The notes below the pieces were generated by a model, which did not search any database, had not been told where the DNA came from, and worked only from the letters and a program-made list of their open reading frames with translations. The position numbers were made by a program, and so were the translations under genes. DNA of 37,170 nt, taken from Actinobacteria bacterium OK074 (lineage in GTDB: Bacteria; Actinomycetota; Actinomycetes; Streptomycetales; Streptomycetaceae). Shown piece after piece: positions 26,249-34,403 of the stretch. How positions within the stretch are numbered: the first letter of the stretch is position 1; each line of letters starts with the position of its first letter. The stretch is taken from positions 1 through 37,170 of the forward strand of contig LJCV01000015.1 of NCBI GenBank assembly GCA_001298575.1. The letters run 5' to 3'.

Positions 26249-27283
26249 TTATCCGTTCCTTACGCGCAATGGCCCGCTGAGCTGCGGTTTCACCCGCACT
26301 CGGGACAGCCCCAGCACGGTGACCAGAGCCCCCACGGCCACCCACGCCACCGCCGTACCGCCCACGAACCCGAGATCGGCGAGCACCCCGACGAGCACCC
26401 CCGAGAAGGCCCCGACCCCCACGACGACGACGGCCCCGCGCGAGGTGAGCCCGAGGAGGCGCAGCCGGTGCGCGAGATGCGGAACGGGCCCCCGGCCGGC
26501 GGACGCCACGGCCCCCGACCGCCGCCCACGCGCGCGTGGACCGACGGCGAACACCCCGGCCAGCGCCACCAGCACAAGATCGGCGCTCGCGACGGCGGTG
26601 AGCGCGAACAGCACCCCCACCGCCTCCCCCGGCTCCCGCCCCGCCTGGGTGAGCACGGCCGCCGAGGAGACGACGAACCCGGTGAACAGCGCCCCGCAGG
26701 AACCGATGCCCACGCGCGCGGGGTGCCAGTTGTGCATGAGGGCACCCGTCAGCGCGGCGGCGAGCACGCTCAGCAGCGCGGCGAGCCCGTCCATGACCTC
26801 GCCCACCGCGCAGGCCCCCACCCCGAAGGCGGTGAGCACCCCCACGGTGCCCACCACCCCGTCGGCATGGTCGAGCCCCCGGAAGGCGAGCGAGACGAAC
26901 ACGATCCACGCGACGGCGAGAACGCCCCCCAGGACGCCGACCTCCCCGTAGGGCACCACGAAGGCGGCGGCGACGGCCGTACCCACCACGAGCACCCGCC
27001 CCCGCACCCGCCACAGGTCGGCCGCCAACCCGAGCCCCCCGACGACGGACCCGGCCACCAGCAGCCGCCCGGTCCCGCCCCCCAGCGGCGCGACCCCGAA
27101 CCATTCCCCCGCGCGCGCGACCAGCACGGTGGCGACCACGGCGGCGAACCCCCCGACCACGGGCAGCGCCCGCCCCCGCCGCCGCTCGACGAGCCCGACC
27201 CGGAGGGCGGGAACGCGCAGCAGTGCGGCGAGGAGGGCGGCGAGGAGAAGGGCGGAGGTGGCGGCGATGATCCCGTAGAGCAC
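26249..27283 (-). CDS. WecA/MraY-fold membrane protein with degenerate active site
   Basis: A 344-residue polytopic membrane protein of the polyprenyl-phosphate GlcNAc/MurNAc-phosphate transferase superfamily. The fold markers are present: GLDHADG (138, 141; the second catalytic motif), HNWHPAR (the loop before the third motif), and about ten helices. Two key acidic residues are missing. The DD pair of the first motif reads AD (Ala88-Asp89), and the GDxG of the third motif reads GSCG (Ser195). Catalysis is therefore doubtful. The GTG 27283 start has no SD and AT-rich sequence directly upstream, so it may be leaderless. It lies upstream of the dnaK operon on the same strand, 94 nt apart, with the HAIR sites between. 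Confidence 0.8.
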   Translation of the reverse strand: MLYGIIAATSALLLAALLAALLRVPALRVGLVERRRGRALPVVGGFAAVVATVLVARAGEWFGVAPLGGGTGRLLVAGSVVGGLGLAADLWRVRGRVLVVGTAVAAAFVVPYGEVGVLGGVLAVAWIVFVSLAFRGLDHADGVVGTVGVLTAFGVGACAVGEVMDGLAALLSVLAAALTGALMHNWHPARVGIGSCGALFTGFVVSSAAVLTQAGREPGEAVGVLFALTAVASADLVLVALAGVFAVGPRARGRRSGAVASAGRGPVPHLAHRLRLLGLTSRGAVVVVGVGAFSGVLVGVLADLGFVGGTAVAWVAVGALVTVLGLSRVRVKPQLSGPLRVRNG

Positions 27284-27350
27284 GGTAATAAATTACGCAC
27301 GAATGTAGCAATTCGGTACGAATAACACGATCTGTTTTGTGGGCCGGTTC

Positions 27351-27400
27351 GACCAGGGCACCGACCGGGAGCCGGCCAGGGCGCCGACCGGGGGCCGACC
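27351..27400. repeat. Short direct repeat, about 2.3 units of 23-24 bp
   Basis: Units of the form ACCAGGGC(A/G)CCGACCGGG(A/G) recur at 27351, about 27375 and (partial) about 27397. No function is evident. Confidence 0.55.
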
Positions 27401-27523
27401 AGGGGCATGCGGCTGACCGCCGCCTGACAGGGGCTCACACAGGGCCACCTCAGCGACACAGATCACCACCCCGCTGGCTACAGTGCAGTTGGGGATACGG
27501 GTAGTCTCAGAGGATCACATAAG

Positions 27524-27537
27524 TTACCGTCCAGTAA
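27524..27537. promoter_or_regulatory. TTAC-N6-GTAA inverted repeat upstream of the EtfD-like gene
   Basis: TTACCGTCCAGTAA is a quasi-palindrome 55 nt upstream of the oxidoreductase ATG. It looks like a TetR-family operator; regulators of acyl-CoA metabolism often use TTAC/GTAA arms. The regulator is not identified. Confidence 0.4.
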
Positions 27538-27592
27538 TCACGCGTTCCGTCGCGCGTCCCGTTCTCCCCCTCGCAGGCCCGAGGAGCCCCCA

Positions 27593-29893
27593 ATGCAACT
27601 CGCCGCGATCATCGTGTCGCTGACCCTGACCGTCGTCGGCGTTGCTCTGCTCGCACGCGCCATCGGCCAGTTCGTCCGGTACTTCCGGCTCGGCCAGCCC
27701 GTGCCCGCCGGTGCCCGGTTCGACAACCCCTACCAGCGCAGCGTGACGCTGGTGAAGGAGTTCCTCGGGCACACGAGGATGAACCGGTGGGGCATCATCG
27801 GCGTGGCCCACTGGTTCGTCGCGGTCGGCTTCCTGACGCTGCCGCCGACCCTCGGACAGGCGTTCGGCCAGCTCTTCCAGGCGGACTGGACTCTGCCGTG
27901 GATCGGCGACTTCCTGCCGTTCGAGCTGTACATCGAGTTCATCGGCGTGATGACGACCCTGGGCATCATCGTGCTCATGGCGATCCGGCTGCTGAACCTG
28001 CCCTCCCGGCCGGGCCGCAAGTCCCGTTTCGCGGGCTCGAAGATGGGCCAGGCGTACTTCGTCGAGTACGTCATCCTCACCATCGGCCTGGCCATCTACA
28101 CGCTGCGCGGCCTGGAAGGCGCCCTGCACCACGTGGACCACTACGAGGCCGCGTACTTCGCCTCGTACCCGCTGGTCCTGGCCTTCAAGGGGCTCGGCGT
28201 CGCGACGCTGCAGAACCTGGTCTACCTGGTCGCCACGATCAAGATCGGCACCTCGTTCGTCTGGATGATCGTCGTCTCGCTCAACACCAACATGGGCGTG
28301 GCCTGGCACCGCTTCCTGGCGTTCCCGAACATCTGGTTCAAGCGCGACGCGACCGGCGGCACCGCCCTCGGCGGGCTGCTGCCGATGGCCTCCGGCGGCA
28401 AGCCGATCGACTTCACCGACCCGGGCGACGACGACGTCTTCGGCGTCAGCCAGGTCGAACAGTTCAGCTGGAAGGGCCTGCTGGACTTCTCCACCTGCAC
28501 CGAGTGCGGACGCTGCCAGTCGCAGTGCCCCGCCTGGAACACCGGCAAGCCGCTCTCCCCCAAGCTCCTGATCATGTCGCTGCGGGACCACGCGCACGCC
28601 AAGGCCCCGTACCTGCTCGCGGGCGGCGGCAAGACGGCGGAGGGCGAGGAGAAGGCGTCCGCGGAGCAGCTCGCCGACGTCCCCGCCGCGGCCCTCGCGG
28701 AGGCCGAACGCCCGCTGATCGGCACCGCCGAGGAGAACGGCGTCATCGACCCCGACGTGCTGTGGTCCTGCACCACGTGCGGCGCGTGCGTCGAGCAGTG
28801 CCCGGTGGACATCGAGCACGTCGACCACATCGTCGACATGCGCCGCTACCAGGTGATGATCGAGTCCGCGTTCCCGTCCGAGGCGGGCACGATGCTCAAG
28901 AACCTGGAGAAGAAGGGCAACCCCTGGGGGCTGGCCAAGAAGCAGCGCCTGGAGTGGACCAAGGAGGTCGACTTCGACATCCCCGTCGTCGGCCGCGACT
29001 TGGAGGACCTCTCCGAGGTCGAGTACCTGTACTGGGTCGGCTGCGCGGGCGCGCTCGAAGACCGCGCGAAGAAGACCACGAAGGCGTTCGCGGAACTCCT
29101 GCACATCGCGGGCGTCAAGTTCGCGATCATGGGCGGCGACGAGAAGTGCACCGGTGACTCCGCCCGCCGCCTCGGCAACGAACCCCTGTTCCAGGAACTG
29201 GGCATGGAGAACGTCGCCGCGCTGAACATGGCGTTCGGCGAGGACGACGAGGATCCCTCGACCCTGAAGCCCAAGTCGGCCAAGAAGATCGTCGCCACCT
29301 GCCCGCACTGCCTCAACACCATCGGCAACGAGTACCCGCAGCTCGGCGGCGACTACGAGGTCATCCACCACACCCAGCTGCTGCAACACCTCGTGGACGA
29401 GGGCAAGTTGATCCCGGTGACCCCGGTCGAGGGCATCATCACCTACCACGACCCGTGCTACCTGGGCCGCCACAACAAGATCTACACCCCGCCGCGCGAG
29501 ATCATCGCGAGCGTCCCCGGTCTGCGCAACGAGGAGATGCACCGCCACAAGGAGCGCGGCTTCTGCTGCGGCGCCGGTGGTGCGCGGATGTGGATGGAGG
29601 AGCGGATCGGCAAGCGCATCAACAACGAGCGTGTGGACGAGGCCCTTTCGCTCAACCCGGACATCGTCTCGACGGCCTGCCCGTTCTGCCTCGTGATGCT
29701 GACCGACTCGGTCAACGGCAAGAAGGCTGCATCTGATAGCGGCTCCGCCGCGGGTGGCCAGGCGAAGGAGTCGATCCAGGTCGTCGACGTCGCCCAGCTG
29801 CTCCTGGAGTCGGTCAAGACCCCCGTCGACGACGAACCGCCCGCGGGCGAGGCGGAGTCGGAGAGCGCGCCGGAGCCGCAGCCCGTGAAGTAG
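27593..29893 (+). CDS. Membrane-anchored Fe-S oxidoreductase, EtfD/HdrD-like
   Basis: A 766-residue three-part protein. It has an N-terminal NarI-like membrane domain with about five helices and His residues that could hold heme (about 1-250). A ferredoxin-like domain with two 4Fe-4S motifs follows: CTECGRCQSQCP from Cys302 and CTTCGACVEQCP from Cys393. Last is an HdrB/HdrD-type region with CCG motifs: the second is complete (HDPCYLG ... GFCCGAGG ... CPFC), the first reads KCTGD where CCG is usual. This matches mycobacterial EtfD (Rv0338c), which passes electrons from ETF in beta-oxidation to the membrane quinone pool. ATG 27593 has GAGGAG 7 nt upstream. Monocistronic, with a terminator after it. 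Confidence 0.9.
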   Translation: MQLAAIIVSLTLTVVGVALLARAIGQFVRYFRLGQPVPAGARFDNPYQRSVTLVKEFLGHTRMNRWGIIGVAHWFVAVGFLTLPPTLGQAFGQLFQADWTLPWIGDFLPFELYIEFIGVMTTLGIIVLMAIRLLNLPSRPGRKSRFAGSKMGQAYFVEYVILTIGLAIYTLRGLEGALHHVDHYEAAYFASYPLVLAFKGLGVATLQNLVYLVATIKIGTSFVWMIVVSLNTNMGVAWHRFLAFPNIWFKRDATGGTALGGLLPMASGGKPIDFTDPGDDDVFGVSQVEQFSWKGLLDFSTCTECGRCQSQCPAWNTGKPLSPKLLIMSLRDHAHAKAPYLLAGGGKTAEGEEKASAEQLADVPAAALAEAERPLIGTAEENGVIDPDVLWSCTTCGACVEQCPVDIEHVDHIVDMRRYQVMIESAFPSEAGTMLKNLEKKGNPWGLAKKQRLEWTKEVDFDIPVVGRDLEDLSEVEYLYWVGCAGALEDRAKKTTKAFAELLHIAGVKFAIMGGDEKCTGDSARRLGNEPLFQELGMENVAALNMAFGEDDEDPSTLKPKSAKKIVATCPHCLNTIGNEYPQLGGDYEVIHHTQLLQHLVDEGKLIPVTPVEGIITYHDPCYLGRHNKIYTPPREIIASVPGLRNEEMHRHKERGFCCGAGGARMWMEERIGKRINNERVDEALSLNPDIVSTACPFCLVMLTDSVNGKKAASDSGSAAGGQAKESIQVVDVAQLLLESVKTPVDDEPPAGEAESESAPEPQPVK

Positions 29894-29915
29894 CGCTGCC
29901 GGTACGGCAGTTGTA

Positions 29916-29947
29916 GGCGCCCCCGGACCACACGGTCCGGGGGCGCC
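29916..29947. terminator. Terminator after the EtfD-like gene
   Basis: A perfect 14-bp stem (GGCGCCCCCGGACC, 29916-29929, with 29934-29947) and ACAC loop, 23 nt beyond the stop codon. Confidence 0.88.
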
Positions 29948-29984
29948 GTCACAACGTCCCCAAGACGTTACCCAATTCCCGTAC

Positions 29985-30009
29985 AACCCTTACGTGTTCC
30001 CGAAGGTCT
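29985..30009 (+). promoter_or_regulatory. ECF-sigma-like promoter of FG-GAP gene 1
   Basis: CGTACAACC, then 17 nt after the AACC, then GTCTCC. It is the same arrangement as at 20046-20070. The predicted start near 30018 gives a leader of about 120 nt, containing a small perfect hairpin (30099-30105 with 30109-30115). I recognise no known riboswitch in the leader. Confidence 0.5.
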
Positions 30010-30137
30010 CCCGTGCGGCGAACCACTGCGCACCGCGAGGCTCGGCCGCTCGACGGCTCGGCGCCTGCGGAACAGGACGGTTCCCGCCCACTGACTGTGG
30101 ATGCCCACGGCATCCCCGCATGCACGGGAGAACTCGT

Positions 30138-31622
30138 ATGTCTCAGCACCACCTGAGACTCGCCCTCGCGACGGCCACCGCCGCCGCGCTCACGGGCGGA
30201 CTCCTCACCTTCGCGACGACGGCCGCGACCGCCGCCGACTCCACGAAGGTCGCCCAGGCCGACTTCAACGGCGACGGGATCGGCGACATCGCGACCTCGG
30301 CGGCCACCTCCTACGTCAACGGCCACAAGAACGCCGGCCAGGTCGTCGTCCTGTACGGCTCCAAGTCCGGTACGACGGCGGCCAATCGCTCCCGGATCAA
30401 CCAGGACACCGCCGGCGTCCCGGGCATCGCGGAGGCCGGCGACGAGTTCGGCGCGGGCCTCGCGTACGCCGACTTCAACGGCGACGGCTACACCGACCTC
30501 GCCGTCGGCTCCCCGGGCGAGAAGACCGGCTCGGACACCAACGCCGGTGCTGTGGCCATCCTTTGGGGCTCGGCGAAGGGGATCACCGGCGCGGGCATCT
30601 CCGTCGCCGACCCGACCCCCACCACCCACGACTACTGGGGCAAGCTCCTGGCCGCGGGCGACTTCGACGGCGACGGGACGGACGACCTGGCCGTCGGCGC
30701 CTCGACCCGCACGATCTGGGTCTTCAAGGGCGGCTTCACCACCTCCGGCACTCATGGCGCCGGCTACACCATCAACCCTCCGATCCAGAAGGGCTCCGAC
30801 TCCTTCCCGTACGGCCCGTTGAACCTCACCGCCGGTGACGTCAACGGCGACGGCAAGACCGACCTCGTCGTCGACGGCTACAACACCACGTCGTCCTACG
30901 GCTGGAACACCAACTACTGGATCCCCGGCAGCGGGGTCGGCCTGCGGGCCGCCGCCACCAAGGTCCTCAAGACCGGCCTGGTCACGGGCATCGGCGACAT
31001 CAACGGGGACGGCTACGGCGACATCGTCAGCGGCGCCGACTGGAACGGCACGCTCTCCGACGGCACCACCGTCCCGGACTCGGCCAAGGGCGGCAAGGTC
31101 AACATCACCTACGGCACGGCCGCCGGCCCCGGCACGACCGCCGGCGTCACCCAGAACAGCGGCACGATCCCCGGCGTCTCGGAGTCCGGCGACGGCTTCG
31201 GCTGGGACCTCGACCTCGGCGACATCAACGGCGACGGCTACCAGGACCTGGTGGTCAGCGCCCCGGACGAGACGATCGGCAAGGCCGTCCGCACCGGCCA
31301 GGTCACCGTCCTGTACGGCTCCAAGACCGGCATCCGCACCGCGTCCTGGGCCCAGGTCTTCAACCAGAGCACGCCGGGCGTCACGGGCACCGACGAGAAG
31401 AACGACCTCTTCGGCGCCGACGTCAAGCTCGACGACGTCAACGGCGACGGCAGGGCCGACCTGATCATCGGCTCGTACGAGGACGGCGGCGACGGCCAGG
31501 TCATGTACCTGCCGTCCAACGGCACGAAGATCGTCACCACCGGCGCCCACACCATCTCCGCGACGGCGGCGGGCATCTCGACGGTCGGAACGCCGCAGTT
31601 CGGCGCGCTGTTCGCGGACTGA
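30138..31622 (+). CDS. Secreted FG-GAP repeat (integrin alpha-like) protein 1
   Basis: A 494-residue secreted protein. The Sec signal peptide is residues 1-33 (cleavage near ATA-ADS). The rest is a seven-bladed FG-GAP beta-propeller. DxNGDGxxD calcium-binding loops recur seven times: ADFNGDGIGD, ADFNGDGYTD, GDFDGDGTDD, GDVNGDGKTD, GDINGDGYGD, GDINGDGYQD and DDVNGDGRAD. No catalytic domain is present. ATG 30138 is chosen (GGGAG 7 nt upstream and a proper signal peptide follows). Such propellers mediate extracellular binding; the ligand is unknown. A paralogue lies at 32083 beyond the heme-degrading enzyme gene. Confidence 0.9.
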   Translation: MSQHHLRLALATATAAALTGGLLTFATTAATAADSTKVAQADFNGDGIGDIATSAATSYVNGHKNAGQVVVLYGSKSGTTAANRSRINQDTAGVPGIAEAGDEFGAGLAYADFNGDGYTDLAVGSPGEKTGSDTNAGAVAILWGSAKGITGAGISVADPTPTTHDYWGKLLAAGDFDGDGTDDLAVGASTRTIWVFKGGFTTSGTHGAGYTINPPIQKGSDSFPYGPLNLTAGDVNGDGKTDLVVDGYNTTSSYGWNTNYWIPGSGVGLRAAATKVLKTGLVTGIGDINGDGYGDIVSGADWNGTLSDGTTVPDSAKGGKVNITYGTAAGPGTTAGVTQNSGTIPGVSESGDGFGWDLDLGDINGDGYQDLVVSAPDETIGKAVRTGQVTVLYGSKTGIRTASWAQVFNQSTPGVTGTDEKNDLFGADVKLDDVNGDGRADLIIGSYEDGGDGQVMYLPSNGTKIVTTGAHTISATAAGISTVGTPQFGALFAD

Positions 31623-31629
31623 CGGACGC

Positions 31630-31668
31630 GGGGGTGCGGCGGAACCCCAAGGCTCCCCCGCACCCCCG
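31630..31668. terminator. Stem-loop between convergent FG-GAP 1 and MhuD-like genes
   Basis: GGGGGTGCGG (31630-31639) pairs with CCGCACCCCC (31659-31668) across a 19-nt loop, in the 69-nt gap between two convergent genes. Confidence 0.6.
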
Positions 31669-31691
31669 TCCGGCTACGCGGCCCCGTCCGG

Positions 31692-32018
31692 CTACTTGGC
31701 CCCGACCGGCCCGGCCTGCTGCACGACCTCGAAGGACCACAGGGTGGACCCGGAGGCGGCGGGCTTGGGCCGCTCGGCGCCCTCGCCGCCCTGGTGGGCC
31801 GCCTTCATCGGGCCCTCCATCCACGCCTGGAAGGACTCCTCGTCCCGCCAGCGGGTGTAGACGAGGTAGGTGTCGGTGCCCTCGACGGGCCGCAGCAGCT
31901 CGAACCACTCGAACCCGTCGGAGTTCTCGACGGCGTGAGCACGGGACGCGAACCGCTTCTCAAGAACCTCGCGCTGCTCGTCCGGCACGGTAAGTACGTT
32001 GATTTTTACGACGCTCAT
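31692..32018 (-). CDS. Heme-degrading monooxygenase, MhuD/IsdG type
   Basis: A 108-residue ABM-fold protein. It closely resembles mycobacterial MhuD by eye (SVVKINVLTVP ... ELEKRF-like ... RAHAVENSDGFEWFELLRPV). The residues that define heme-oxygenase activity in IsdG/MhuD sit at the MhuD positions: Asn7, Arg26, Trp66 and the heme ligand His75 (AAHQGG). It probably releases iron from heme in the cytosol; whether the product is mycobilin-like or another tetrapyrrole cannot be said. ATG 32018 gives the canonical N-terminus. It is divergent from FG-GAP gene 2 with only 64 nt between starts, and convergent with FG-GAP gene 1. Confidence 0.88.
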   Translation of the reverse strand: MSVVKINVLTVPDEQREVLEKRFASRAHAVENSDGFEWFELLRPVEGTDTYLVYTRWRDEESFQAWMEGPMKAAHQGGEGAERPKPAASGSTLWSFEVVQQAGPVGAK

Positions 32019-32082
32019 GGCCCCATCCTCCGCCATGCGCCTCCCGACGGATCGCGCACCCCGACCCCTTGGAGCGACCCCC

Positions 32083-33507
32083 TTGTTGCCAAGACGCATG
32101 ACCGGCTTCTTCACGGCCGCGTTCCTGGCCACGGCCGCGGCCGTGACGGCCCCCGTGGCGCTGGCCACCCCCGCCGCGGCGGCGACCGCGAAATACCCCG
32201 ACGACTTCAACGGCGACGGCTACCGCGACCTCGCGATCGGCAACCCGAACGCGAAGGTCGGCACCGTGAAGGGCGCGGGCGCCGTCCTCGTCGTCTGGGG
32301 CACCGCGAAGGGCCTGGACTTCGGCAAGAAGACGATCGTCACGCAGAACAGCCCGTACGTCGCCGGCACCGCGGAGACGCACGACTTCTTCGGCACGAAG
32401 ATCACCACGGCCGACCTGAACAAGGACGGTTACGCCGACATCGTGGCCACCGCGCCGGGCGAGGTGGACGGCAAGTACCACGGCACGATCACCGTGCTGT
32501 GGGGCTCCAAGTCGGGCTTCAGCAACGGGAGTTCGTACCACCATCCGAGCTGCACGACCTGCCACTTCGCGACGACGGGCATCGCGGCCGGGGACTTCGA
32601 TGCGGACGGCCACCCGGACATCGTCGCGACGGACGCCAACCACGTCTGGTACCTGCGCGGCCCGTTCACGAAGGCGGGCAAGCGCGGCACGGCCACCGTC
32701 CTGGACCACCGGGCGAGCGGCACGTACATCGACCCGACAGGCGTGGTCTCGGGCCGGGTCACCAAGGACGGCACGTACGACTTCGCGGTCGTCGGCTACG
32801 ACAACACGTGGCACACCCGCGTCTGGTTCTACCGGGGCGGCGCGAAGGGCCCCGGGGCGCCGGTGAAGAAGGTACGGCTGCCGCTCGACGTCTACGACGT
32901 GAGCACCACGATCGCCGACTTCAACCAGGACGGCTACGGCGACCTGGCGATCGGCGCCTACGACAACGGCAAGGGCGGCGCGGTCTACGTCCTGCCGGGC
33001 ACCTCGACGGGCCCCAGCACGAAGATCAAGACGTTCACCCAGGCCACCGCGGACGTCCCGGGCACGCCCGACAGAACCGATCAGTGGGGCGAGGACATCT
33101 CCGCCGCGGACGCGAACGGCGACGGCTACCCGGACCTGGCGATCGGCAACCCGACGGAGACGCCGGGTACGGCCACGTACCCCAGCGCGGGCGAGGTCAC
33201 GATCCTGCGCGGCGGCCCGGCGGTCCTGTCCGGGAAGTACTCCCACCAGTACGACTACACGACGCCCGGAATCGTGGCACCCCCGGACGCCGACGAGGTC
33301 GACACCTGGTTCGGCGCACATGTGCTCCTGCGGGACTACAACCGCGACGGCCGCGCGGAGCTGCTGTCGGCGGCGACGGAGGCGGGCGACGTGTACCTCC
33401 TGCCGGGCACGTCCGGCGGCCCGACGGGCACGGGCAGCCTCCGGCTCACGGCGGCGGAGCTGGGGATGGGCAGCTACACCTCGTTCAGCCCTCAGTTCAC
33501 GGACTGA
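32083..33507 (+). CDS. Secreted FG-GAP repeat protein 2
   Basis: A 474-residue secreted beta-propeller. I chose TTG 32083 (GGAG 8 nt upstream) because it gives an Arg-containing n-region (LPRRMTGFF) and a full signal peptide ending near AAAATA; ATG 32098 is the alternative. There are seven FG-GAP units: DDFNGDGYRD, ADLNKDGYAD, GDFDADGHPD, a degenerate GRVTKDGTYD, ADFNQDGYGD, ADANGDGYPD and RDYNRDGRAE. One unit holds an unusual CTTC pair (SCTTCHF) that could bind a metal or form a disulfide. Paralogue of the protein at 30138; the two share architecture and the C-terminal QFG/QF-AD/TD ending. Confidence 0.88.
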   Translation: MLPRRMTGFFTAAFLATAAAVTAPVALATPAAAATAKYPDDFNGDGYRDLAIGNPNAKVGTVKGAGAVLVVWGTAKGLDFGKKTIVTQNSPYVAGTAETHDFFGTKITTADLNKDGYADIVATAPGEVDGKYHGTITVLWGSKSGFSNGSSYHHPSCTTCHFATTGIAAGDFDADGHPDIVATDANHVWYLRGPFTKAGKRGTATVLDHRASGTYIDPTGVVSGRVTKDGTYDFAVVGYDNTWHTRVWFYRGGAKGPGAPVKKVRLPLDVYDVSTTIADFNQDGYGDLAIGAYDNGKGGAVYVLPGTSTGPSTKIKTFTQATADVPGTPDRTDQWGEDISAADANGDGYPDLAIGNPTETPGTATYPSAGEVTILRGGPAVLSGKYSHQYDYTTPGIVAPPDADEVDTWFGAHVLLRDYNRDGRAELLSAATEAGDVYLLPGTSGGPTGTGSLRLTAAELGMGSYTSFSPQFTD

Positions 33508-33531
33508 CCCCACACCTGCGGGGCGGCTTCG

Positions 33532-34278
33532 TCACCGAGCCACCTCGATGCCGTACTCCCGGAACTCCCCGAAAACGGACACGACGTCATCGATGAAGCC
33601 GCCCCCCAGCGCTTCGCGCGAAAAGGAGGAATTCCGCCACTCCAGATGAAATTCCGGAGAGTTCTCCCTCCGCATGGTCCGAAGGCAGTCAAAAAGCGCG
33701 TCGAGATTCGACCCGAAATATCCGCCGGTTCCGTTGACCGCCTCCCCGAGAGCGCAGTAGAAGGCGTCCCTGGTAGTAATTCCGGCGCCGTCGAGGACCG
33801 CGGTTCCGGCGGATTCGTAACGGGTCGCCCTCTTCCCGGCGGAAAACCAGGCGGTCTGTACGACGTGCAGCCAGCTCGCGTGCCATTCGGACGGCTGCCG
33901 AGCCCATTCCCCGGGCTCGGGGCCGCCCGCGGCCCACTTCTTCCAGACCTCCCCCGCGTACGGAAACTCGCAGGTGTACCCGGAGAGGGAGTAGTCCAGA
34001 TCGGGGTGTGCGCCGATGTCCGGGGTCGGGGCCGTGGGGAAGACGGCCGCCACCCGCCCGAGGTAGTAGTGCCCGATCCGCTCCCCCTGTCGGTCCACGA
34101 CCTGCAGTTCCGCTTCTTCGGTCCTCTTCCTGGTGACGCCGATCCGGTGCACCCTCGCGAAGGTGACCGCCTGCGGCGGCTCCTGGTCGGGTGCCACGAA
34201 GAAGCCCAGGATTTCCTCGGCCGCCAGCAGAACCCTGCCAGAATCCTTGTCCACGAGCCGGTACAGAATGTCGTCCAC
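33532..34278 (-). CDS. Barstar-family immunity protein with N-terminal extension
   Basis: A 248-residue cytosolic protein. The C-terminal part (about 159-248) is a barstar fold: AVLDGAGITTRDAF, then GGYFGSNLDALFDCL and FHLEWR. The barnase-blocking acidic residues are kept (Asp193 and Asp197, equal to barstar Asp35 and Asp39). The N-terminal about 155 residues are a separate, unrecognised domain. GTG 34278 is chosen because AAGGG lies 6 nt upstream; ATG 34341 is a weaker choice. It lies directly downstream of the toxin gene on the same strand (125 nt). It should neutralise the toxin's RNase tip. Sequence here looks less GC-rich than neighbours, suggesting transfer. Confidence 0.9.
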   Translation of the reverse strand: MDDILYRLVDKDSGRVLLAAEEILGFFVAPDQEPPQAVTFARVHRIGVTRKRTEEAELQVVDRQGERIGHYYLGRVAAVFPTAPTPDIGAHPDLDYSLSGYTCEFPYAGEVWKKWAAGGPEPGEWARQPSEWHASWLHVVQTAWFSAGKRATRYESAGTAVLDGAGITTRDAFYCALGEAVNGTGGYFGSNLDALFDCLRTMRRENSPEFHLEWRNSSFSREALGGGFIDDVVSVFGEFREYGIEVAR

Positions 34279-34403
34279 AGAATTCCCTTCGAAAGCCCTC
34301 CGCCGCGGGGAGACCGGAGAGAGCCGAAGCCGCGCGGTCATGTCGGCAGAGTTCCCGACAATACACCACGCGGCTTCGCCTCGTTACGGACCGCTAATTT
34401 TCG

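Larger units (their letters stand above)
27284..27592. other. Divergent promoter region of the WecA-like gene and the Fe-S oxidoreductase gene
   Basis: 309 nt without a gene. From left to right it holds an AT-rich promoter-like stretch beside the WecA-like GTG (27284-27340), a GC-rich direct repeat (27351-27400), and a TTAC/GTAA inverted repeat (27524-27537) before the oxidoreductase start. Confidence 0.6.

Noticed and set aside
27524..29986. 820-codon minus-strand frame
   Set aside because: Antisense of the EtfD-like gene; it would also run through the terminator at 29916-29947.
30012..30137. Possible riboswitch in the leader of FG-GAP gene 1
   Set aside because: A small perfect hairpin and a CCCACTG stretch recall cobalamin-type elements, but the diagnostic conserved blocks are missing.
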